DNA from: Kitasatospora sp. SolWspMP-SS2h
Lineage (GTDB): Bacteria > Actinomycetota > Actinomycetes > Streptomycetales > Streptomycetaceae
DNA: 64,000 bases
NCBI RefSeq assembly: GCF_003259315.1
Contig: NZ_QLLT01000001.1
Coordinates: 124,001 to 188,000, forward strand
Reading direction: 5' to 3'
Shown piece by piece: positions 40,089 through 49,515 of this stretch. The position numbers and the translations under genes were made by a program. Within the stretch, counting starts at the first letter, position 1. Each line of letters starts with the position of its first letter. The notes under the pieces are model-generated. The model saw only the letters and a list, made by a program, of their open reading frames with translations. It had not been told where the DNA came from and did no database searches.

Positions 40089-40221
40089 GGGGGTCTCCTG
40101 GTGCTGCTGGGGAACGGGGGGGACGGAGGGACGGGCGGGGAACGCGGCGACGGCCGGGCCGGGGTCGGCCCGGCCGCGGCCGGTCGGTGCTGTGCGGGGG
40201 CGGTCGGTGCCGGGGGGTCGG

Positions 40222-42573
40222 TCAGGGCGCCCAGGGGGCGTCGACGGACCAGGTGGTGTCGGCGACGAACGAGGGGGTGTTGCCGTCCCACGGGTTGCCG
40301 CCGCCGTAGGTGGCGATCCACACCTGGGAGTCGAAGTGGCGCAGGTAGCGGTCGGGGTAGTTGTAGGCGGTGAGGCGGACGCCGCCGGTGCCGGGCCGGG
40401 CGCAGAAGGTGGCGTCGGCGCGGAAGAGGGCGTCGCTGCCGGCCTCGCGGTAGACCCGGCTGTCGCGATGGCGCAGGTACTGGCCGGGGTAGTTGCGCGA
40501 CTCGAAGGAGTAGCAGGCGGGGTCGGCCAGGCCGGGGACGACCTTCCAGGTGGCGTCGGCCTTGAGCAGCGCGCTGCTGGCGGCGTCGACGTGCTCGGTG
40601 TTGGCGAGGCCGTCGTAGTGGCGCAGGTAGCGGTCGGTGCAGCAGGCGGTGGTGGCGCGCAGCGACTTGTACTGGCCGGTGGGCAGGGTGGGGCTGGCGG
40701 GGGTGGTGCGGGAGGCCGCGATCAGGGCGAGGTTGGCGGCCCGGACCCGGGCGGCGTCCACCTTGACCACCTGGCGGTCGTAGCTGAGCAGGCCGTTGGC
40801 CTCGTTCTCGACGTCGGTGATCTCGGTGTAGACGGAGGCGGAGAGCCCGGCGGGCATCTGGCCGGTGCGCAGGCTGTCGAGCAGGTTGACCAGGCGGTCG
40901 TTGAGGGCGGCCGCGCTGGGCTGGTCCTCGTAGCTGAAGCCGCCGCCGGGGTACCACTCGTGGCCGGCCACCCGCAGGCCGAGGCCGCCGTACTCGCCGA
41001 GGACGGCGGCCCGGGTGGCGGTGGGGGCGGTGGCGCCGGGGCCGACGTAGACGTGGTTGTCGACCACGTCGCCGTTGCCGCCGTCGACGGCGCCGCAGCA
41101 GTTGACGCCGCTCATGTTGTCGACCAGCCGGGAGGGGTCGTACGCCTTGACGTCGGCGGCGATCCGGGCCTGGTCGTACTGGCCCCAGCCCTCGTTCTCG
41201 TCGACCCACTGGATCAGCGCGGGTGAGCTGCGGTGCTGGTCGATGATCCGGTGGTACTCGGCCTCCCACTGGGTGCGGGCGGCGGCGTCGGGGGTGCGGG
41301 TGTCCATCGCGGGCATGTCCTGCCAGACCAGCAGGCCGAGCCGGTCGGCCCAGTAGAACCAGCGCTGCGGCTCGACCTTGATGTGCTTGCGGACCAGGTT
41401 GAAGCCGAGGTCCTTGTGCGCCTGGAGGTCGGACTTCAGGGCGTCGTCGGTGGGGGCGGTGTAGATGCCGTCGGGCCAGTAGCCCTGGTCGAGGGTGCCG
41501 GTCTGGAAGACGAACTGCCCGTTCAGCACGGGGCGTTTGACGCCGTTGACGGTGGCGACGGCGATCGAGCGGATGCCGGTGTAGCTGCCGACGGAGTCGA
41601 CGGTGGCGGTGCCGGACAGCAGGTCGGCGCGGACGTCGTAGAGGAACGGGTCCTCGGGGGTCCACAGGTGGGCGCCGGGGACGGGCACGGTGATCGGCGC
41701 GCCGACCTGGCCGGTGGCGGTGCCGACCACGGTGCCGCCGGTGGAGACGGTGACCCGCACGCTCTGGCCGGTGGCGCCGTCGGCGAGGGCGGTGGCCCGG
41801 ACGGTGCCGGCGGCGGGGTCGGGCACCAGGTCGAGGCGGCTGAGGTGGGCGGCGGCGACGGGCTCCAGCCAGACGGTCTGCCAGATCCCGGACGCGGCGG
41901 TGTAGAAGATGCCGCCGCCGGAGTGCGGCAGCACGCCGTTGGTGTTGCGCTGCTTGCCGACCGCGCCGCCGCCGGTCTGGGTCGGGTCCCAGACCGAGAC
42001 CACGATGGTGTTGGTGCCGCCGTTGAGGTAGGGGGTGATGTCGTAGCCGAAGGCGTCGTAGCCGCCGCTGTGCACGGCGCCGACCTGGGTGCCGTTGACC
42101 CGGACGGTGGTCTGCCAGTCGGAGGCGCCGAAGTTGAGCAGGACGCGGCGGCCGGACCAGTTGGCGGGGACGGTGAAGGTGCGCTTGTACCAGAGCCGGT
42201 CGTTCTGGGTGATCTGCCGCTGGATGCCGGAGAGCGCGGACTCGGCGACGAACGGCACCCGGATCTGCTCGCCGAAGGTCGCGGGCTGGCCGGCGCCGGC
42301 CGGGGTGACGGCGAAGTCCCAGATGCCGTTGAGGTTGAGCCAGTCGGGGCGGGTGAGCTGCGGGCGCGGGTACTCCGGCAGCGGGTGGTCGACGGAGACC
42401 TGGCCGGTCCACGGGGTGGTCATCGGCGGCGACTTGGGCGTCCAGGCGGCGGCCCGGGCCGGGGCCTGCCCGGCGGCCAGCAGCAGGGCGGCGGCGGTCA
42501 CGAGGACGGCGAGCAGGGCGGCCGTCCGGCTGCGGAGCGCGGCTGCGGCTGCGGCGGGGGGCGGTCGGTGCAT
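40222..42573 (-). CDS. Secreted GH2-family enzyme with C-terminal AbfB (CBM42) domain
   Basis: A 783-residue secreted protein. Signal peptide to ARA (about 41), a GH2 N-terminal sugar-binding domain (PRPDWLNLNGIWDFAVTP, WYKRTFTVP), an immunoglobulin-like middle domain, and the TIM barrel with acid/base Glu in WVDENEGWGQ (near 460) and nucleophile Glu in VLGEYGGLG (near 527). The C-terminal 145 residues are an AbfB domain with three YLRHxD subrepeats (YLRHYDG, YLRHRDS, YLRHFDS), which binds arabinofuranose side chains. Probable exo-glycosidase acting on an arabinose-bearing glycan; exact sugar not assignable. ATG with GGAGGAGCACCG; 68 bases after GH127. Confidence 0.9.
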   Translation of the reverse strand: MHRPPPAAAAAALRSRTAALLAVLVTAAALLLAAGQAPARAAAWTPKSPPMTTPWTGQVSVDHPLPEYPRPQLTRPDWLNLNGIWDFAVTPAGAGQPATFGEQIRVPFVAESALSGIQRQITQNDRLWYKRTFTVPANWSGRRVLLNFGASDWQTTVRVNGTQVGAVHSGGYDAFGYDITPYLNGGTNTIVVSVWDPTQTGGGAVGKQRNTNGVLPHSGGGIFYTAASGIWQTVWLEPVAAAHLSRLDLVPDPAAGTVRATALADGATGQSVRVTVSTGGTVVGTATGQVGAPITVPVPGAHLWTPEDPFLYDVRADLLSGTATVDSVGSYTGIRSIAVATVNGVKRPVLNGQFVFQTGTLDQGYWPDGIYTAPTDDALKSDLQAHKDLGFNLVRKHIKVEPQRWFYWADRLGLLVWQDMPAMDTRTPDAAARTQWEAEYHRIIDQHRSSPALIQWVDENEGWGQYDQARIAADVKAYDPSRLVDNMSGVNCCGAVDGGNGDVVDNHVYVGPGATAPTATRAAVLGEYGGLGLRVAGHEWYPGGGFSYEDQPSAAALNDRLVNLLDSLRTGQMPAGLSASVYTEITDVENEANGLLSYDRQVVKVDAARVRAANLALIAASRTTPASPTLPTGQYKSLRATTACCTDRYLRHYDGLANTEHVDAASSALLKADATWKVVPGLADPACYSFESRNYPGQYLRHRDSRVYREAGSDALFRADATFCARPGTGGVRLTAYNYPDRYLRHFDSQVWIATYGGGNPWDGNTPSFVADTTWSVDAPWAP

Positions 42574-42641
42574 CGGTGCTCCTCCAACGAAGGGGTGGGG
42601 AAGGGCGGTGCGGGGTCGCGGTGGTGCGGAGTGCGGCGGGG

Positions 42642-45518
42642 TCAGCGCAGCTGCCAGAGGTGGTCGGCGGTGCCGCTGTCGGCGAACTGCACCACCCGGG
42701 CGCTGTCGGCGGTCGACATGCCGTCCACGCCCAGCACCTTGCCCGAGTTGCGGTTGCGCAGCCGGAACCAGCCGTCGCCGTTGTCGACCAGGCGCCACTG
42801 GTGGTCGGCGGTGCCGTTGTCCGCGAACTGCACCACCCGGGCGCTGTCGGCGGTCGACATGCCGTCCACGCCCAGCACCTTGCCGGAGTTGGCGTTGCGG
42901 ATGCGGAACCAGCCGTCGGCGTCGGCGAGGAAGGTCCACAGGTGGTCGGCGGTGCCGCTGTCGGCGAACTGCACCACCTGCGCGCTGTCGGCCGTCGACA
43001 TGCCGTCCACGCCCAGCACCTTGCCCGAGTTGCGGTTCTGGACCCGCACCTGGCCGTCGGGCTGGAGCTGCCAGAGGTGGTCGGCGCTGCCGTTGTCGGC
43101 GAACTGCACCACCTGCGCGCTGTCGGCGGTCGACATGCCGTCCACGCCCAGCACCTTGCCGGAGTTGCGGTTGCGCAGCCGGAACCAGCCGTCGCCGTTG
43201 TCGACCAGCTGCCACAGGTGGTCGGCCGTGCCGTTGTCCGCGAACTGCACCACCCGGGCGCTGTCCGCCGTGGACATCACGTCGACGCCCAGCACCTTGC
43301 CGGAGTTGACGTTGCGGATCCGCAGCCAGCCGTCGCCGTTGTCGACCAGCTGCCACAGGTGGTCGGCCGTCCCGCTGTCGGCGAACTGCACCACCCGGGC
43401 GCTGTCGGCGGTCGACATGCCGTCCACGCCCAGCACCTTGCCGGAGTTGCGGTTGCGCAGCCGGAACGAGGCGCCGCCGGCGGTCCAGGGCGTGCCGGTC
43501 GGGGAGGTGGTGGGGAAGGCGGAGATCCGCAGCCGGGCCGCGCCCATCGGGATGAGGGTGACGGTCTCGACGGGCGCGGTGCTGCGGGCGGGGCTGTTCT
43601 GCAGCGGGGTGACCACGTGCTGGCCGTCGGCCTGCCACTCGGGGAGGCGGCGGGCGGGCACGGTGATCCGCACCGGGGTGCCGGCCTGGGTGAAGGGGTT
43701 GGCCGGGAGCGCTCCCCCGGCGGCGGTGAAGGCGGGGCTCCCGGCGTCCAGCGCGAGGCCGTAGTTCCAGGGCGTGGTGGCGTGCACGGCGTACTCGGGG
43801 AAGGCGGCGGTGCCGGCGTACCGCTGGTAGTTCTCGCCGATCCGCAGCGCGTACGTCAGCGGGCCGTGGTCGACCGAGACGCTGCCGTGGTTGGCGGTCC
43901 AGGTCCGGACGGTGGTGCGCTGCGGCAGGCGCAGCACGACGGTGTCGCCGTCGCGCCAGGTCCGGCGGACGATGGTGTACGCCGGTCCGGCGGGGGCGCT
44001 GACGGCGGTGCCGTTGACGGTGAGGGCGGGCGCGGCGCACCAGCCGGGGACGCGCAGGTAGAGCGGGAAGTCCAGCGGCTTGGGGGTGCTCAGGCGCAGG
44101 GTGACGGTCTCGGCGAACGGGTAGTCGGTGGTCTCGGTGAAGGTGACCGCCGTGCCGTCGGCGACCTTGGCGGTGACCGAGCAGGCGGCGTACATGGCGG
44201 CGGCGAGTCCGTTGTCGGGGGTGGCGAGCCAGAGTTCCTCCAGGAAGTAGGGCCAGCCCATGCCGTAGTTGTGCGGGCAGCAGCGGTACTGGTCGACGCC
44301 GGGCATGAACGCCTGCATGGCGAAGCCGTTCTGGAACTGGCCCTGGCTCTTGGGGGTGTTGTCGAGGTCGACGCTGTTGGCGCTGGTGATGTAGTGCACG
44401 GCCTTGCCGTCGGGGTCGAGCGAGGCGGGCAGCGAGTTGAAGGCGAGGTCCTCGCAGCGGTCGGCCCAGAGCGGGTCGCCGGTGATCCGGTTCAGCAGCT
44501 GGTGGCTGGCCATGAACTCGACGACGCCGCAGGTCTCGAAGCCCTGGCGCGGGTCGCCGAAGCCGGGCCGGGCGTTCTCGTCGCCCGCGAAGCCGCCGCC
44601 GGGGAACTGGCCGTACTGCGCCATCACCTTGTCGTAGGTGCGGTACGCCGAGCCGGTCAGGGTGGCGGACGGGGAGCGCAGCGCGTACTGGGCGGGTTCG
44701 CGGAAGCCCTGCGCGATGTTGACGTTGTGCAGGCTGGGCAGGTTGTCGGTCCAGTTCGCGCCGTAGGTGTGGATCTTGTCGGCGAGGGCGAGCAGGAAGG
44801 CGTCGCCGGTGCGGTTGTAGAGCCAGAAGACGCTGTCCAGCGCGTCGCCCCAGCGCACCGAGACCCAGCTGCTGTTGAACGCGCCGGGGCCCTGGGCGTT
44901 CATGTAGCGGAAGAAGGCGCTGAGCAGCGGGATGATCCGGGTGTCGCCGCTGTACTCCTGCCAGCTGCGCAGCGCCCAGGTGAGCGGCAGGAACGGCCAG
45001 AAGTCCGGTCCGCCGTTGAGCGAGGTGCGCAGGGCGGCCGGCCCGAAGAAACCGTCGGACTGCCGGGTGGCGACGATCGCGTCGATCCAGCGGCGGGCGG
45101 TGGCGAGGGCGGTGGCGTCGCGGGTGGCGACGGCCAGGTCGACGTAGCCGCGCAGCCAGTACGGGACTTCCTCCCAGCCGACCCGGTCGGGGTGGGTCCA
45201 GCCGCTGGTGTTCAGGTCGAGGAAGTGCGAGAGCTGGTCGTAGCGGCCGCACAGGCCGGCGAGCTGGAGCCGGAGCTGCCCGTCGAGCCAGCCGGCCGCG
45301 GTGATGCTGCCGGGCGGCAGGCGCAGGAACGCGACGGGAGCCAGTGGCGCCGCGTTGGGGAAGTAGAGGCCGCCCGGGGCGGGGGCGACCGTCGCGGCGG
45401 CCGTCGTGGCGGGGGGGGGCCGGGGGGGGGCGGCGAGCGCGTCGGCCGGTGCGGGCAACGAGAGGCCGGCGCCGACGGCGGCGGCGCTGCCGACGAACTG
45501 CCTGCGGTTCATGGGCAT
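42642..45518 (-). CDS. Secreted GH127-type beta-L-arabinofuranosidase with six lectin repeats
   Basis: A 958-residue protein. Tat-like signal (MNRRQFVGSAAAVGAG), then the GH127/DUF1680 (alpha/alpha)6 catalytic domain. The zinc-site residues of the family are present: Glu and Cys in QGFETCGVVE and the paired Cys in YRCCPHNYGMGWPYF, one of which is the nucleophile in HypBA1. A beta-sandwich follows (about 490-680). The last 275 residues are six near-identical 45-47-residue repeats (RNSGKVLGVDGMSTADSARV...HLWQL), forming two ricin-type beta-trefoils. First gene of a three-gene glycanase operon. ATG at 45518 (or 45512) with GGAGGAGAAT just upstream. Confidence 0.9.
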   Translation of the reverse strand: MPMNRRQFVGSAAAVGAGLSLPAPADALAAPPRPPPATTAAATVAPAPGGLYFPNAAPLAPVAFLRLPPGSITAAGWLDGQLRLQLAGLCGRYDQLSHFLDLNTSGWTHPDRVGWEEVPYWLRGYVDLAVATRDATALATARRWIDAIVATRQSDGFFGPAALRTSLNGGPDFWPFLPLTWALRSWQEYSGDTRIIPLLSAFFRYMNAQGPGAFNSSWVSVRWGDALDSVFWLYNRTGDAFLLALADKIHTYGANWTDNLPSLHNVNIAQGFREPAQYALRSPSATLTGSAYRTYDKVMAQYGQFPGGGFAGDENARPGFGDPRQGFETCGVVEFMASHQLLNRITGDPLWADRCEDLAFNSLPASLDPDGKAVHYITSANSVDLDNTPKSQGQFQNGFAMQAFMPGVDQYRCCPHNYGMGWPYFLEELWLATPDNGLAAAMYAACSVTAKVADGTAVTFTETTDYPFAETVTLRLSTPKPLDFPLYLRVPGWCAAPALTVNGTAVSAPAGPAYTIVRRTWRDGDTVVLRLPQRTTVRTWTANHGSVSVDHGPLTYALRIGENYQRYAGTAAFPEYAVHATTPWNYGLALDAGSPAFTAAGGALPANPFTQAGTPVRITVPARRLPEWQADGQHVVTPLQNSPARSTAPVETVTLIPMGAARLRISAFPTTSPTGTPWTAGGASFRLRNRNSGKVLGVDGMSTADSARVVQFADSGTADHLWQLVDNGDGWLRIRNVNSGKVLGVDVMSTADSARVVQFADNGTADHLWQLVDNGDGWFRLRNRNSGKVLGVDGMSTADSAQVVQFADNGSADHLWQLQPDGQVRVQNRNSGKVLGVDGMSTADSAQVVQFADSGTADHLWTFLADADGWFRIRNANSGKVLGVDGMSTADSARVVQFADNGTADHQWRLVDNGDGWFRLRNRNSGKVLGVDGMSTADSARVVQFADSGTADHLWQLR
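42645..43470 (-). repeat. Six tandem 141-bp coding repeats (one of 135 bp)
   Basis: The word GAACTGC recurs at 42684, 42825, 42966, 43101, 43242 and 43383, i.e. steps of 141, 141, 135, 141 and 141 bases. The units encode the lectin repeats of the GH127 protein and are nearly identical at DNA level, implying recent amplification or gene conversion. Confidence 0.92.
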
Positions 45519-45817
45519 GACATTCTCCTCCCGAGGAGAATTCCAACGTTAGAAACCTGGGGGCAACGGCATGACAGCATGCGGCGGGAGCGGTGTCCAG
45601 TGCTCCGGCAGGGATCGTCGCGGATCAATTCGCTTGATCAGCGGCGGAATCGGCGGTTCGCCGGGAAGGCCGGAGGGCCGCCGACGGGCACCGACGCACC
45701 CTTGCCGACGACCCTCAGGCTCTGTATAACGTTGTAAAACCCGGTGGTGACCGGGCGCCGCGACCCGCCCGCACCCGCGGGCGGGAGACCGGCTCCCCGC
45801 CGCCGGGGCACCGGACC

Positions 45818-45857
45818 GGTCAGCGCCTCCCCGAGCGGCGTCGGGAAGGCGCTGACC
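45818..45857 (-). terminator. Distal terminator hairpin after GH3
   Basis: 17-base arms beginning GGTCAGCGCCT with one mismatch around GCGGCG. It follows the hairpin at 45867 on the minus strand. Confidence 0.65.
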
Positions 45858-45866
45858 ACCTCCGGT

Positions 45867-45891
45867 CCGCGGGGGCGGGCGGCCCCCGCGG
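45867..45891 (-). terminator. Proximal terminator hairpin after GH3
   Basis: CCGCGGGGGC-N5-GCCCCCGCGG, perfect 10-base arms, 14 bases past the GH3 stop. Confidence 0.65.
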
Positions 45892-45904
45892 CGTCAGGAC
45901 CGGC

Positions 45905-48900
45905 TCAGCCGTAGGCGTTGAACTCGGCGATCGACCACCAGGAGCTGGACGCCCCGGTCTGCACCACCTTCACGTACCGGGCGTTCTGCGCCGGGAAGTC
46001 CACCGTCACCAGCGCCCCCGTCCCACTGCCCGACGCCACCGCCGAACCCCACGACACCCCGTCCGAGGACAGGAACACCTGGTAGCCCCGCGCATAGTCA
46101 CTCGCACTGCCACCCGAGTCCATCGTGATCCGCGCCAGCGACCGCACCGCACCGGTGTCCACCGTCACCGACTGCCCCGCCGCCATCGGCACCCCCGACG
46201 ACCAACGCGAACCGGCCACCCCGTCCAGCATGTTCGCCGGCACGTCACCCCCGCCCGTCGAAGACGCCGACGCCGACCACCCCGTCCGCGGCAGCAGGGT
46301 CAGACCACCGCCGGTGCCCGAACTCCCGCCGCCGGTGTAGGCGTTGAACTCGGCGATCGACCACCAGGAGCTGGCCGCCCCGGTCTGCACCACCTTCACG
46401 TACCGGGCGTTCTGCGCCGGGAAGTCCACCGTCACCAGCGCCCCCGTCCCACTGCCCGACGCCACCGCCGAACCCCACGACACCCCGTCCGAGGACAGGA
46501 ACACCTGGTAGCCCCGCGCGTAGTCAGCCGCACTGCCACCCGAGTCCATCGTGATCCGCGCCAGCGACCGCACCGCACCGGTGTCCACCGTCACCGACTG
46601 CCCCGCCGCCATCGGCACCCCCGACGACCAACGCGAACCGGCCACCCCGTCCAGCATGTTCGCCGGCACGTCACCCCCGCCCGTCGAGGACGCCGACGCC
46701 GACCACCCCGTCCGCGGCAGCAGGGTCAGACCACCGCCGGTGCCGCCGCCGGTGACGGTGGTCTGACCGGTGAGGCGCAGGTCGCGGGAGGAGGAGCCGA
46801 CGGAGACGGTGTGGGTGCCGGGGGCGGTCGTCCAGGAGCCCGCCCAGTACTGGAAGCTGCGGGCGTCCAGGGTCAGCGCGACGTGCTCGGTCCGGCCGGG
46901 GTCGAGGGTGACCTTCCGGAAGCCGCGCAGGCTCTTCGGCGGCTCGCCGCTGGCGGCGGGCTGGCCGACGTAGACCTGGGCGACCTCGGAACCGGCCCGG
47001 GTGCCGGTGTTGGTGACGTCGAAGCCGACGGCCACGTTGCCCGCGGCGTCCGGCGCGGAGACGATGAGGCCGGAGTAGCCGAAGGTGGTGTAGGAGAGGC
47101 CGTACCCGAAGGGGTAGAGCGGTTCCTTGCTCTTCGCGTCGTACCAGCGGTAGCCGACGTTCACGCCCTCCGAGTACTGCACGCTGCCGTTCTGGCCGGG
47201 CCACTGCGCGGTGCTCGCGGCGGGCACGTCGGCGAGCGACTTCGGGAAGGTCACCGGCAGCTTGCCGGAGAAGTTGACGTCCCCGTAGAGCAGCGCGGCG
47301 ATCGCCGAGCCCGCCTCCTGCCCCGGGTACCAGTCGGCCACGATGCCCTGCACCGCGCCGGCCCAGGGCATGGTGACCGCGGAGCCGCTGTTCACCACGA
47401 CGACGGTGTGCGGGTTGACGGCGGCCACGTCCGCGACGAGCTGGTTCTGCGCGGCCGACAGGTCGATGTCGCGCAGGTCGGAGCCCTCGGACTGGAAGTC
47501 GCTGACGAAGACGAGCGCGAGCTCGGAGTTCCGGGCCGCCGTCACGGCCTGGTCGTGGGCGCTCTGGCCGGGCACCGACCAGCCGAGCGTGGCGTTGCTG
47601 CCGCCGCCGGCCTGGTAGTAGTCGACCTCGACGCTCACCGGCTGACCGGCCGTCAGGGTGATGCTGCCGGTGCGGGTGGTCGGGCCCTGGTTGTACCAGT
47701 TGTTGATGACCTGCTGCCCGTTGACGAGCAGTCGGCTGCCGTCGTCGCTGTTCAGCGAGAACTGGTAGCTGCCGCTGGTGGGCGGGGTCAGCGTGCCGGT
47801 CCACTTCACCGACCAGTTGGTGGCGTTGACCCCGGCGGCGGGCGACTGGCCGCCCCAGACCGCGTCGACGCCCGCGTCGACCCGGCCGGCCACCACCGGC
47901 CCGGAGAGGTCGGTGCTGTTGTGGTACTCGCCGTACAGGCCGCTGCCGCTGCCGGAGGACGGCTTGAGCGCGGTGGCCGGCACCGGCGGCAGCGAGCCGT
48001 CGGCGGACGGCCCGCCCTGGGCGAACGTCACCGTGGTCCCGGCCCCGGCCCGGGCCTTGATGCCCTGGTAGGGCGTCACCACGTGCGGGGCGTTGACGGC
48101 GGCGCTGCCGCCGCCCTGGGTCATCACCCCGGCCCCGGCGTCCTCGCCGATCACCGCGATCGACTTCACCGACGGCGCCACCGGCAGCACCGAGGCGCTG
48201 TTCTTCAGCAGGACGCTGCCCTCCTGCGCGACCCGCTGCGCGACGGCGGCGTTCGCGGCGGTGGTGACGACCGCGTCCCGGTTGCCGTTCTGCGTCCGGT
48301 CGAAGAGCCCGCGGCGGAACATCGACACCAGCACTCGGCGGACGTGGTCGTCGACGGTCGCCTGCGACACCTGGCCCGCGCCGACGGCGTTGGTCAGCGC
48401 GCTGCCGTAGTAGTCGCTGCCGGGCATCTCGACGTCCAGGCCGTTGTTGGCCGAGGCGACGGTGGAGTGGGTGGCGCCCCAGTCCGCGGTGACGAACCCC
48501 TTGAAGCCGAGGTCGCCCTTGAGCACGCCGTTCAGCAGCGGCCCGTTCTCGCAGGCGAAGGCGCCGTTGACGGCCGAGTACGAGCACATCGCGGAGTCGA
48601 CGCCCTGCCGGACGGCGGCCTCGAACGCGGGCAGGTAGATCTCCCGCTCGGCGCGGTCGGAGACCACCGCGTTGTCGGCGAGCGAGTTGCGGTTGGTCTC
48701 CTGGTTGTAGACCGCGAAGTGCTTCACCTGCGCCATCGGGCCCTGGCTCTGGATGCCCGCGATGTCGGCGGCGCCGATCTGCCCGGCCAGGTACGGGTCC
48801 TCGCCGAACGACTCGAAGGCCCGGCCCCAGCGCGGGTCGCGGACGATGTTGACCGTCGGGGCGAGCACCACGTTCGTGCCCTTGCCCCACTGCTCGGCGC

Positions 48901-49288
48901 CGAGCACCTGGCCGTACGCGCGCATCAGGTCCGGGTCCCAGCTGGCCGCCCCGGCCACCGGGGCGGCCAGCTGCGTCACCCCGGTCAGGCCGTCGCCGGC
49001 GCCCACCGGTCCGTCCTGGAAGTGCAGCGCGGGAATGCCGAGTCGAGTGTTGGCCGGGATGCAGCCCGCGTAGCCGCAGGACGGCCCGCCGTGCAGCATG
49101 GTCAGCTTCTCGGCCTGGGTCATCGCGGCGAGCAGTTCGTCGGCGCGCTGGTCCGGGGTCTGGGACGCGTTGGTCCACGGCTGGTCGGCGGCCCGCGCCG
49201 CCGGACTGCCGAAGGCGGCGAGGGCCCCGGCCACCAGCAGGGCGGCGAGGGGCCCGGCGAGGGCTGGTCGGTGATCGGAACGGCGCAC
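45905..49288 (-). CDS. Secreted GH3 beta-glycosidase with PA14 and duplicated F5/8C modules
   Basis: A 1127-residue enzyme. Signal peptide to ARA (about 30). The GH3 N-domain (about 45-330) has the nucleophile Asp in GFVTADWGATHS (near 270) and KHFAVYNQE. The C-domain is split by a PA14 module (about 430-560; GLYGEYHNSTDLSGP...SLNSDDGSRLLVNG), which shapes substrate choice in this subgroup. A fibronectin-III-like domain (VAVGFDVTNTGTRAGSEVAQVY) follows, then two nearly identical F5/8C/CBM32 modules. The GTG at 49288 has GGAG 7 bases upstream; the longer frame has no signal peptide at its start. Promoter and palindromic operators lie upstream. Confidence 0.92.
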   Translation of the reverse strand: MRRSDHRPALAGPLAALLVAGALAAFGSPAARAADQPWTNASQTPDQRADELLAAMTQAEKLTMLHGGPSCGYAGCIPANTRLGIPALHFQDGPVGAGDGLTGVTQLAAPVAGAASWDPDLMRAYGQVLGAEQWGKGTNVVLAPTVNIVRDPRWGRAFESFGEDPYLAGQIGAADIAGIQSQGPMAQVKHFAVYNQETNRNSLADNAVVSDRAEREIYLPAFEAAVRQGVDSAMCSYSAVNGAFACENGPLLNGVLKGDLGFKGFVTADWGATHSTVASANNGLDVEMPGSDYYGSALTNAVGAGQVSQATVDDHVRRVLVSMFRRGLFDRTQNGNRDAVVTTAANAAVAQRVAQEGSVLLKNSASVLPVAPSVKSIAVIGEDAGAGVMTQGGGSAAVNAPHVVTPYQGIKARAGAGTTVTFAQGGPSADGSLPPVPATALKPSSGSGSGLYGEYHNSTDLSGPVVAGRVDAGVDAVWGGQSPAAGVNATNWSVKWTGTLTPPTSGSYQFSLNSDDGSRLLVNGQQVINNWYNQGPTTRTGSITLTAGQPVSVEVDYYQAGGGSNATLGWSVPGQSAHDQAVTAARNSELALVFVSDFQSEGSDLRDIDLSAAQNQLVADVAAVNPHTVVVVNSGSAVTMPWAGAVQGIVADWYPGQEAGSAIAALLYGDVNFSGKLPVTFPKSLADVPAASTAQWPGQNGSVQYSEGVNVGYRWYDAKSKEPLYPFGYGLSYTTFGYSGLIVSAPDAAGNVAVGFDVTNTGTRAGSEVAQVYVGQPAASGEPPKSLRGFRKVTLDPGRTEHVALTLDARSFQYWAGSWTTAPGTHTVSVGSSSRDLRLTGQTTVTGGGTGGGLTLLPRTGWSASASSTGGGDVPANMLDGVAGSRWSSGVPMAAGQSVTVDTGAVRSLARITMDSGGSAADYARGYQVFLSSDGVSWGSAVASGSGTGALVTVDFPAQNARYVKVVQTGAASSWWSIAEFNAYTGGGSSGTGGGLTLLPRTGWSASASSTGGGDVPANMLDGVAGSRWSSGVPMAAGQSVTVDTGAVRSLARITMDSGGSASDYARGYQVFLSSDGVSWGSAVASGSGTGALVTVDFPAQNARYVKVVQTGASSSWWSIAEFNAYG
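45911..46744 (-). repeat. Two near-identical 408-bp copies of the CBM32 coding module
   Basis: 45911-46318 and 46337-46744 match at all but a handful of bases, with a 426-base period. They encode the tandem F5/8C modules of the GH3 enzyme. A very recent in-frame duplication or ongoing gene conversion. Confidence 0.93.
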
Positions 49289-49361
49289 GACGGCTCCAGT
49301 CGGCGGTGGGGGACGCGAGCCGGCGGCTCGCGGGGTGGGGTGGGCCACGGCGGCAAGAAGA

Positions 49362-49407
49362 GAGAGCGCTCTCCCGGATTCTCCTGACCCCCGCCTGAAC
49401 CTGTCAA
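49362..49407 (-). promoter_or_regulatory. GH3 promoter with LacI-type palindrome at its start site
   Basis: Minus strand: -35 TTGACA (49402-49407), an 18-base spacer and -10 GAGAAT (49378-49383). The perfect 12-base palindrome GAGAGCGCTCTC (49362-49373) begins 4 bases downstream of the -10, covering the expected transcript start. This is classic repression geometry. Confidence 0.75.
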
Positions 49408-49515
49408 GGGATCCCACCTGTTCCGGTGCGCGGCATTCGGGCCCTCGCGCATCCGCGTCCCGGGCGGAGGAGCCGCGATCGAAACCACCTTGGACGTCGC
49501 TCCTCTCTCAACTTG

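Larger units (their letters stand above)
45519..45904. other. 386-base regulatory gap upstream of the GH127 operon
   Basis: No credible gene. It contains two AACGTT-centred motifs: CCAACGTTAG around 45543-45552, next to the GH127 ribosome site, and TATAACGTTGTA (45725-45736), a palindrome with one mismatch in an AT-rich patch that may include a promoter. These resemble the LacI-type sites near 35214 and 35379. The distal end holds two hairpins that terminate the GH3 gene. Confidence 0.6.

Noticed and set aside
42645..43470. Regularly spaced repeats as a CRISPR array
   Set aside because: The units are 141 bases, contiguous and in frame, encode lectin repeats and have no variable spacers; no cas genes are present.
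40222..45546. One giant open frame spanning GH127 and GH2
   Set aside because: The upstream part is a shadow of the GH127 gene in another frame. The GH2 signal peptide and ribosome site at 42573 mark the true start.
45638..45859. 73-codon minus frame in the GH127 upstream gap
   Set aside because: It covers a promoter-like AT-rich patch and a terminator hairpin, has no ribosome site and no protein-like features.
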